A DNA stretch of 64,000 bases from NCBI GenBank assembly GCA_947095585.1, contig OX352763.1, forward strand, positions 116,353,908-116,417,907. Direction: 5' to 3'. The notes under the pieces were generated by a model. The model ran no database searches and was not told the origin of the DNA. It saw only the letters and a list, made by a program, of their open reading frames with translations. This document shows, piece by piece, positions 1 to 9,200 of the stretch; within the stretch, counting starts at the first letter, position 1, and each line of letters starts with the position of its first letter. Origin of the DNA: Nephrocerus scutellatus (taxonomy: Eukaryota > Arthropoda > Insecta > Diptera > Pipunculidae). A program made the position numbers and the translations under genes.

Positions 1-60
1 CCGTTATTAATGAAGACATGGAAAGAGCTCTGAGCGAGGTTAGCTACTGGGCGAAGTTGA
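1..60 (+). mobile_element. LINE family C (LOA/R1-like) reverse transcriptase scrap
   Basis: The plus strand reads an MERALSEVSYWAK-like peptide. It matches the segment after the YADD box in the better preserved copy at 30570-31200 ([14 protein letters not shown]). Only this piece of the RT thumb is present and it is cut by the window edge, so orientation and family are supported but nothing else. Confidence 0.45.
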
Positions 61-199
61 AATAGTACTTTTCAAGTCTAAAATACCGAATCCTGACAGC
101 AATGCTTTTAGTGACGGATGACTACAAGCCTTGATACAACATTCCATTCCACTCTATTCCATTGCTATAGCATGAGTTGTAGTAACGTCTATCGATTCG

Positions 200-950
200 G
201 ACCTTAGTTTCCTTGGATTTGCGCTCTACCACTACCACTTTGCACCTTTTCCAATTCCCTTGTCGTGGTGCTTAGCTTGATCTTATTCGCCCATGCCACT
301 GCTCCGTAGGTGATCATTGGAATAACTACCATGGTGTACATCCAGTGCATTATTCTGGAACTAAGTCCACAGGATTTTCCTGCCACACTTCTGAACACAA
401 TTAGTGCTCTTTTTGCTGCTTGTAGGTGTTGGTTCCATATCAGTCTACTAACAAGGTACTTGACTTCTTTGCTGATAGTAATCTCTTCTCTATTGAGGGT
501 AATTGGGTGCATTCGCTCAAGTTACCTTCTATTGGTGAAGGGGACCAGTGTAGTGGTTCTCTTTCCAATATTCCAATATGTAGTTGTCGATAACCTTTTC
601 AATGGTTTTTAGAACAAACGAAGCTAAGCTAATTGGTATGTATGACTTTGGATGTCTGGAATCTTCTTCCCCACTTTTGATATGAATACCACCCTCGCTC
701 TTCTCCAGCTTGTCGGTATATTCCCGAGTGCTTGGATATTTCTAAATATTCTTAAGATGCATGGAAGGAGGTAATCTAATCCAGATTGCATGATTCCACA
801 CCTGCCGAACTATAGGGCTGGAAGCTTTTTACTGCCCAGTGCAAATATCCGAGGCTTATTTCCTGTCCTCCTTACTTGCTCTGCGATGGTTCCTCCCCAT
901 CCCAGGCTCGCTCTTAGTCACTGATGTTCTACCTGGGAAGTGTGTTCTCA
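200..950 (-). mobile_element. LINE family C (LOA/R1-like) fragment, internally deleted
   Basis: Read on the minus strand from 950 downward: a linker with NHRRASKEDRK, then an RT N-terminal stretch with HPKSYIPISLASFVLKTIEK (the conserved PxSYRPISL box), then directly a C-terminal RT stretch with YLVSRLIWNQHLQAAKRAL and YTMVVIPMITYGAVAW. The palm with the YADD box is missing, so a deletion joins RT fingers to the post-palm region near 490-580. Stops interrupt all frames. Same family as 55680-56850 and 30570-31200. Not functional. Confidence 0.7.
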
Positions 951-1550
951 AGAGAACAGAGAATGTTAAACTGAGGATTAATAACACGAACGTGGAGAGA
1001 GTATTCAGTTTCAAATACTTAGGAACGGTGTGATTCAAAGCAACGGTGATCTTTGCAATGAAATTCAATGATAAATAGAACAAGCCAGAGCCGCCTTCAA
1101 ATAAAATATGGAAGCAAAAACAAGACTGGTGAAATGTTAGATTTAATCGATCATATTATACGATGCAGAAAATTGGACGATAAAGAGAAGAACTATAAGA
1201 AAAATAGAAGTGGGTGTATAGAAGAATACTACGGTACTCTTGAATGGATTGAATAACAAATGAAGAAGTTCTAAGACGAGTAAGAAAAAAAAGGAGATAA
1301 TATTCTTGGTCATAAATCGAAAATTGGAATACTTAGGTTATATACTTAGAAAAAGCAAATACCAACTACTCCGTATCATCTTGCAACGTATGATAGAATG
1401 AAGGAGAACAAAGAACAACATATGGATAGCAAATCTAAGAGAATGGCTTGATCTCTCAACAGCAGAGTTACTAAGAGGAGTAACGAATAGTCTAAGGGTT
1501 AAAAAAGATGATTTCTAACCTCCGAAACGGAGAGAAACCTTAAGAAGAAG
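945..1550 (+). mobile_element. RTE-like LINE C-terminal remnant (separate lineage)
   Basis: The plus strand shows VFSFKYLGTV, then QARAAFK, then, across frameshifts and stops, peptides resembling the RTE-type C-terminus: a decayed KLEYLGHVMR-like box near 1325-1350, and NIWIANLREWLDLSTAELLR-like text near 1410-1480. Gaps and shifts are too many for a continuous frame. The end near 1545 is followed by AT-rich DNA with no recognised tail. Confidence 0.6.
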
Positions 1551-1862
1551 AAGGTAGGCAGCAGTCCCTGATACACTTGCGAGGACCTCAATTATAATAA
1601 AAGTCGTAGTTATTTTCTACTTAAAAAGAATTATTCCACTGAATAAGAGATATATGTGCATTATAACAATTAAAATAATCTTGAGCGTATTTAAAAAACA
1701 TATATGTATATATATTCTAAAAACAATAAATCAGGCGGTGTTATAAACAAAAATGTTGGCTATTATAAAAACAATATTGCATATATAATACTATAATAGT
1801 TGTATGTGCGTATCGGGAGGCCAGGAATTGATCCTGATGACGATGTATGTGCGCATGCAAAG
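1551..1862. other. 3' flank of acid phosphatase copy A
   Basis: AT-rich sequence between the LINE remnant and the stop codon of the minus-strand phosphatase. It should hold that gene's 3' UTR. I saw no clear AATAAA on the minus strand close to the stop and no protein-like frame. Confidence 0.4.
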
Positions 1863-3280
1863 TTACAAAACTTTCTCATTTCCTTTGTACGATCCATGTG
1901 AGCTCTTAACAATCCAAAATGAATCGATGATTGCACCGCCTTTATCGTCGGACACCTGCTCAAAATGTAAATGAGTTCTATTGTAGGCTTTCATCCGAGT
2001 GTAACCATAATCCTGCAGGAAAAAAACAAACAGGAAATTAGTTTTTTGATTAAAAATCAAAAACCCCCCCCCCCCTCCCCTTTACCAACCTGACTGTGAA
2101 ACGCACTCCACTTGGGAATAACCTTAAAAAATGGCTCTCGGCCTTCTTTACAACCAGCAGATCCTGTCACCAAGTGCACTGGTGCACCCGGGTTACGATA
2201 AGGTTCGGCCAATGATCCATTGTAAACAGTGTAATTGTAAATTGGCCAAAGTCTCTCGTAGGAATGTTCATGTGCCCAGATCTCTACGTCGACGCCGTAC
2301 TTGTAAAAAAGTTCTTCCAATCCGAAGAAGCCGAAGAGTGGAAGTCCCCTGCGTACAACCGTTTCATGATGAGAACAATCGTCACCATTGTCATTGCTAC
2401 AATACATTGGACGATGTCCGAACGTTATAATCCACGGACGAACAGCACGATTCTCTGGCTTTGTAGCCTCACGCAAATCATTCTCAAGCCATTCGTACTG
2501 GAACACCAGTTGTTTTAGGCCAAATTGCAAGAAATAATAAAGCTCCGTTGAGAACCCAATGAAATGAACTGGACCCAAATTAAAGCTGTAGAAGAGGTTT
2601 TCCTTACCGCCCGGCATGCCAAAGCGTGCGCGATAATTTGAAAAGTTACTGAAAATTGAGTGGAAACAAAATATTTACGCGATCTCACAAGTACACTCCC
2701 CCCACCACACTGCACAACTCACTACTTCTCCTCGTGATTTCCCGGACAAACCATATACGGAACGTAGGCTGCAATCGATTGGATTTGTCGCATAAACTCA
2801 TCACCCACTTGACCGTTTTCAGAGTCCATGTCGTAGGCGAAATCACCAACGTGAATTATCGCATCGTACATGCGACGTTGAGTGTCCTGCTGTAGACGTG
2901 CAAGCGATTGTGCGTTTTCATTGCCCATATCGCCGAAAATCGCCACAGATGGTGACCAATCGGTTCGATTAGGCGGTGTTCTGAACCAGTATGCTGCTGA
3001 CCAACCTAATGCGCTACCAACATGGTAGAGGTATTCTTCGGATGGCTTAAGATCTGATAAACGCACCTAAACATGGTTTGTTTTAAAGAAATGTTCACAT
3101 TGTTTATGACAAAATGATTTACTTTGTGAATAAATTGTGCACTCCTTTCACTACCACCGTCGACAAATTTCTCTGGCTTCGATTTGGCAGACTGTTCGAA
3201 ATTATTAATTCCATACTGAACGATTGAGTCCTTTGTATCATCCCGTGTTGACCATGTAACTACGAGTTCATTTGTCGTTT
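1863..3280 (-). CDS. Purple acid phosphatase (type 7), copy A; exons 2-5
   Basis: Probable secreted or lysosomal metallo-phosphoesterase with a dinuclear metal centre. Exons on the minus strand: 3280-3123, 3066-2723, 2648-2090, 2012-1863 (TAA stop at 1865-1863). The lengths 158, 344 and 559 nt are identical to the same exons of copy B, and all phases match. Splice signals fit GT-AG; the exon 4 donor (GTTGGT) and the first acceptor are weak. All five metal-ligand blocks are seen: GDMGNE, VGDFAYDM, CPGNHEEKY, FGHRPMYCS and WAHEHSYERLWP. The first exon (signal peptide) was not found between 3280 and 6284, where two LINE fragments sit. Either it is lost, unrecognisable, or this exon set is spliced to another first exon. 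A run of 12 C lies in the last intron near 2064. Coding sequence shows no frameshift, so recent function is likely. Confidence 0.88.
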
Positions 3281-3698
3281 CTTCAAATAAATCCGATTAG
3301 GGAATACATAAATGGTTTATAAAGGGGGCTTTTCAATAAAGACATAACGTATTTTAATACTCTAACAAAGTTGATGAAATCAAATACACTGTATAATGAT
3401 ATTGTCACAAGCAAGCGTCCGTCCGACAGTAACATGTAAAATACCTACGGACGCCTTATAAAAATCCACAAACCAAACGGCCATATACACAAAGTACCAT
3501 TTACCACAACCGAATTAATACGAGCCGAACTCATAAACACAACTTACCAAGATATACATGTGTAAGCGGTGGTACTGTGTGTAAAGCCATCGAATACTAC
3601 AAATCACAAGGTAGCGAGATTTAATCTCGCGATCCACCTTGAAGGGTTATGTCGTTGCTCAAAGCGAAATATTTAACACTGGCTAATAAATATATACA
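3281..3698. other. AT-rich spacer upstream of phosphatase copy A
   Basis: No coding frame, no signal-peptide exon and no recognised repeat apart from a short palindrome at 3613-3629 (GCGAGATTTAATCTCGC). The family A LINE fragment starts at about 3699. Confidence 0.35.
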
Positions 3699-4740
3699 AA
3701 TGGTTCGATGACGCTATGCGAATGAACGAAAGAATGTTGCGTACCGAGCAACGCAACAATCTCATAGAACGCGGGAACGCGAAGATGAATATAAAGAGCT
3801 CCGTAGATATGAAAAAACAGTTCACCGGCGAAAAAAAGAAGCCTGGGAGAAGAACCTCGTCCGTGAACTAGAACAGTACAGAGAGCAAGGACGAAGTACC
3901 GCACCAGGCGCGGAAGTTTTACCAAAGAGTCCGCGGTATGACGCACATACAGCAAAGACAAAGAGGGTAATCTGATCGCCGATCTTACAGCGATGGGAAT
4001 AGCGCTTTCATGCGTTGCTAAATGCAAATGGCCAGCTAACTGAGGAATTAAAGGCTACACCAATGACCGAAGACCATACTTTGCTGCCGCCAACCACCAA
4101 GCATAGACGAAGTTAGCAGAGCGATAAATCGGCTCAAAAATAATAAGGTCCCGGGATCAGATGGTATCCCAGCCGAGCTGATTAAGTCACGATGGTCCGC
4201 AATACACCAAGCAATTCATGAACAAATAGTGCAAGTATGGGAGGAAGAAGCGATGCTAGAAGAATGGCAAAGAGGCATCCTGTGCCCCATACATAAGAAG
4301 GGAGATATCACAAAATGCAGCAATTATCGTGGTATAACGTTGTTGAGTACCGCGTATAAGATTCTCTCCTCTATCCTTCAAGACAAGATAGCCCCATACG
4401 CTAAAGTGATCATTGGTCCATACCAGTGTGGCTTCATCCCAGGCAAATCAACAACTGATCCGATTTACACCCTAAAGCAGGTTATGGAAAAATGTCTAGA
4501 GTTTCAAAACTACAACATCTTTTTATAGACTTTAAAGCCGCCAATGATAGCATAGCCAGAGTAGAACTTTATAAAGCCATGAGAGAATTCGGTATCTCAA
4601 AAAAACTGACACGACCATGACTAATGTTATAAGCCAAGTAAAAATATCCGGATCAATATCAAGCCCATTCAACATCTATAATGCGCTACGACAAGGGGAT
4701 GGAGTGGCCAGCGTGGAGGGTTTTGCACTGCGTATGGCTA
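3699..4740 (+). mobile_element. LINE family A (RTE-like) fragment
   Basis: Plus-strand pieces in order: the linker with [26 protein letters not shown], then the RT fingers [20 protein letters not shown] and [20 protein letters not shown], then the block before the RT palm (SPFNIYNALRQGDGVA). It is broken by several frameshifts and stops and ends before the YADD box. Both the endonuclease and the C-terminus are absent. It lies between the two phosphatase copies, in the same interval where the first exon of copy A would be expected. Confidence 0.8.
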
Positions 4741-4789
4741 ATTCGACTTCGGAGGGAAGTAGAATATGTGAGGTGTTGTTGTTGTTATT

Positions 4790-5565
4790 GTAGCAACTCC
4801 AGGTTTAAGAGTCGATCCTTGTGATCCAATCCCAAACCCGTTGTTGTGTTGACGATCTTTGGCTCAATGTCTTGATAGGTATTGGGATCCTTTCGGTGCG
4901 TAGAACCAATCGTCGTGGAAAGGGTGAGATGTTGTCGTCGTCAAGGCTGTGCAATTTCCTTAGTGTAGTACGCTTGCTCTGGTTGCAGTGCGTTGGGTGT
5001 TCTACAAACTGGCGACAGAACATTGAGGAGCACTTTCTGGGGCAGTCTTGTTGTGTGCTGTTGAAGGTGATGGCTGTTAGGTCTCTACGTCTGGTGGTGT
5101 TGGAGAGGTCCTTGATAGTGGACCAGAGTTTCTTTGAGCCCCCGTCAAAAGATTGAAGGTACTATAGCCATTTAGTTCGCCTGTGTTGGTTGACTAGGCG
5201 ATCAATCTTGTGATTTAGTCGGTCAATTCTAGTATTCGGGGGGTTGATGCTGCGAATATGGTCACGTTCATTAGCGAGCTGGACTGCTTCGGCTAGGAAG
5301 TTAGGTCTTGGTATACGAATTCTGCCGGAATGAAACGGACAGCTGCTCTGTGGACGATCCGGCGGAAGATCCTTTCACCTGATATTGCGTTGGTGGGGGG
5401 TGGTAACTGTCCCATTTGTCTGTCGACAAACCTGGTGAAACTTGGCCAGTCGGCCTTGGCGTAATTGACAAATGTGCGTTTATCCGCAGACACAAAGTCA
5501 TCGGCTTTATCCACGGTGATGATGATCGGGATACGGTCGGATTTTAACGCTATGTCTGTTCTTCA
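4790..5565 (-). mobile_element. LINE family D (Jockey-like) endonuclease-to-RT linker
   Basis: The minus strand opens with IIITVDKADDFVSADKRTF and continues with NYAKADWPSFTRFVD, ISGERIFRRIV, RFIPAEF, then LWSTIKDLSNTTRRRD-type text and the CSSMFCRQFVEHPTH and RTTLRKLHSLDDD pieces. This order is typical of the segment between endonuclease and reverse transcriptase in Jockey-like elements. Stops and short deletions break it. The RT domain itself is missing. The gene-poor start at 4741-4790 is low complexity (GTT repeats near 4775). Confidence 0.7.
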
Positions 5566-6284
5566 GGATGTACAGGATGCTAATAAAAAGTAGCTCACTA
5601 TGCTGATGTCCATTCGGTGTCTGTTTTATATTAGACATCTTTTTAGTGAACAGTTAATGTCTCGTTCTCATTTCAATCCATTACAATAAAAGCGATTCGC
5701 TGACATAAAAGGTTTCACGTCAAACCAACCGATGTGCGCCCCGACACAGCCGTTTCTGAGTAATGTTTTCGATTATTTTTTTGCTTTTTCAAAACGTTTT
5801 TTTTATCACTTGAATGTGGATGTGCTACGCAAAGATTTCACGCGCGATTTCTTCCTCATTCTCAACACACAGTATTGCGTTCGATTGATACTTAACTTCT
5901 TAGGCAAACCACCTTAAAAACGTCAAAAGCAAGAAGAACTAAATTGTATTTCTGTTTAAAAAATTATTTAATTTAAAAACATTTTAAAAATTTGAACATA
6001 AAGTTTCATGTGCTGCTGGTTCGTTTGTTTGGAAGAAAACCCAAAATCACAATTTTTCCTCGCTGTTTTTGTGAAAACGTTAAGTAATTTTAAAAAGAGA
6101 TAAAAATTTGAACATAAAGTTGCATGTGCTGGTTGGTTGTTTGGTTTGTTTGTCTTTGTTTGTGTTCTAAGAAGGTTCCAATACACCCGAGCCTCATTGG
6201 AATGCGTAACTTTTGTTACTTATTGCTTGGAATGATTGTAAAGCGGTGCAAAGTATAAAGCTCTACGAAGAGATGCACGAAAAT
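5566..6284. other. Intergenic DNA between phosphatase copies
   Basis: AT-rich, no convincing exon. It contains two near-identical stretches at about 5989-6017 and 6106-6134 (both with TTGAACATAAAGTT followed by CATGTGCTG), so a local duplication of roughly 115 bp is present. The 3' UTR of phosphatase copy B must extend into it. Confidence 0.4.
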
Positions 6285-9200
6285 CTAATTTAATTGCCTT
6301 TGGCTATAATTTCCGTGTGTATCCTTAATAATCCAAAAGGAATCGATTATCGCACCGTCTTTGTCATCGGACACTTGCTCAAAATACAAGTGAGTGCGGT
6401 TGTGCGCTTTCATACGAGTATATCCATAGTCCTGCAATGAAAAAAGAAACCATTTATCAATATCCAATATAAATTCAAGAAAAATGCAACCACTCACCTG
6501 ACTGTGAAATGCACTCCATTCGGGAATTTTCGATACAAATGGCTCACGACCTTCTTTACAGCCAGCTGAACCGGTGACTAAATGCATAGGTGCACCTGGA
6601 TTACGATACGGTTCCTTGCGGGAACCATTGTAAACCTGATAATCATAAATTGGCCAAAGCCTTTCATAGGAATGTTCATGTGCCCAGATTTCTACATCGA
6701 CGCCGTACTTGTAGAAAAGATCCTCCAAGCCGAATACATGAAGGAAAGGCCAACCAACACGAACCAATGTTTCAGAATGAGTGCAGTCATTGTCGTTCTC
6801 ATTGCTGCAGTACATTGGACGATGACCATATGTTACAATCCACGGACGAAGAGCCCGATTCTCGGGTTGTGTGGCTTTACGCAAATCATTCTCTAACCAT
6901 TTGTATTGAAAGACCAATGACTTTAAGCCGTAATTCAGAAAATAGTATACCTCCGTTGAAAAGCCAATGAAATGCACTGGGCCCAAATCGAAGCTATAGA
7001 AAAGGTTATCCGTACCACCTGGCATACTAAAGCGAGCTCGGTAATTGGAAAAATTACTATTAAACAGAATGATAGAATTTAATGTCAGCTCTCTGCTCCA
7101 AAAACAAGAACAAGAAACTCACAATTTTTCCTCGTGATTCCCTGGACAAACCATATAGGGCACATATGCGGCCACCGATTCGATTTGCCGCATGAATTCG
7201 TCACCAACTCGGCCATCTTCGGTATTCATATCGTAGGCGAAATCACCAACATGAATTATGGCATCGTACATGCCACGTTGGGTGTCTTGTTGCAGACGTG
7301 CTAGCGACTGAGCATTCTCATTGCCCATATCGCCGAAAATTGCGACACTCGGTGACCAGTCGGCACCATATATTGGCGTACGAAATGAGAACTTCGGTGA
7401 CCATCCCAAAGCGCCACCGCAATGATATTCGTAAACAGTTGCAGCCTGAAGATTTTCTAATTTCACCTAATAATCAAGGGAGGTTTTAGTGAAAGGTAAT
7501 TTCAAAACAAACAACAAACAAAACGATAGTTTACCCTATGAATATACTGCGATTTTTGCTCTGGACCACCATCGACAAATTTATTTGATGTGCCATTCGC
7601 TGAAAGCGCATAACCTCGGATGCCATACTCAACGATTGATTGCCCAGCGTTATCACGAGTGGACCAAGTGACAACTATTTCGCCAGGATTGTCTGCAAGT
7701 AACGAGGGATGACAACATGACATTCATTTCCAGTCAAAGATCAACGTAAACAAAATTCAATAAACTACGCACATTTACATATAAATTTGCATAATCAAAT
7801 AAACAACTAATGCCCGGTCTGATGTATTCGAGTATTCGAGTGTAACTTTATGCTATCAGGAGGAAAACAAAGAGCTACACAAACTGGAACAGTGATGCAG
7901 ATAACAATTGGTTGTAAACAAAAGAAATACACTGCGGTACACTAGATTAGAAGCAGGCAATTTTGAGAAGTAATAATGATCTTTCTCCCGTTATTAGGCA
8001 GTGAGAAAAATGGTGAAAGAAATAGTGGGTGAATGTAATGGTGAATTTTAAATTTTTTTAAAGAACAAGCTACGGATAGTTTTTTTATACTTTAAGTGAA
8101 TGAGTCACAATGGCATGCATTTAAATTGGTCCATATGATTGGAAGAACTCAAAATACAAGGTGTCCGAAAAGTAGCGGACTTTCGTAAAAAAAAATTGGT
8201 GTGGTGTAACGTCAGATGCAATAATTGGGCCCTATTGTTACGAAAGCCATGGCAATGTAGCAACGGTCACTAGCCAGCGGTATCGTGCCATGCTGCGAGG
8301 CTTTCTTTGTCCAGCGTTAGAGAACCGTCTTCAGATGTGTTTCTAACAAGATGGGGCTAGTCCACATACTGCAAGGGCCTCACTGAAGGTGTCCGAAAAA
8401 CAGCGGACTTTTGTAAAAAAAACTGGTGGTGTGTAACGTCAGATGCAAAAATTGAGCCCTATATTTACGAAAACCAATTGTGGTACTAACCAGATGGGGG
8501 ATACGATCGATCAAATTTTATCGAACGACACCGGTGTATTTGGCCCCCGCCCCTCTCAAGACCTGTCAAAAGTTAACACAGCAGGCATTGCCGGGCTGCC
8601 CCCTACTACCCCATTCAAACTGAACTCAACACAAATGACCACCACATTGACCCCACACTAACTTATCCGTATGTCGTCGTTCCCCCCAAGCCTACTCGCC
8701 ACTGGCCCAATACTGTAACTTATATCATCCGGAGCAAAACACCCTATACAATGAAAACCTGATCTAAATTGGTCCAGTAGTTTCCAAGGTTAGCGTAGGC
8801 AGTTGAAAGTGAAAACTTACCTCTTCATATAATACTTGTAGTATAGAAAGACCCTCAAAAATTTTTAAAAAAAACCCCAAAAAAATCGCAAACGACCTAC
8901 CAAAAAACCTCTTAAAATACATCAGAATACTCCAAAAGTACCCTCAAAAAACCCCTTAAAACATTGCCAAGACCCCTCGCAAAGGACACCCAAAGCATTC
9001 CCAAAAGACCTCTAAATACCCACATAAGACGCTTAGACGTATGTGGAATGTACTGTCAAGCTCTGTCTTCCCACATCACTATGATCCACAGGGATTCAAA
9101 ACCCAAGCTCATAGACATCTCCTCTTTTCTCCTCCTCCTCTTCCTTAACGCCCACGCTGTGCCAAGCAAATAGCCGAGCATTATAAGGGTGCGAGCCCCT

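Noticed and set aside
2131..2518. Plus-strand frames across the phosphatase exon
   Set aside because: They are antisense shadows of copy A exon 4; likewise the frames at 6582-6970 over copy B exon 4.
3281..6284. Signal-peptide exon for phosphatase copy A
   Set aside because: I looked on the minus strand for an ATG, a hydrophobic run and a phase-1 GTAAGT or GTGAGT donor after a Ser-Phe-Gly-like end and found none.
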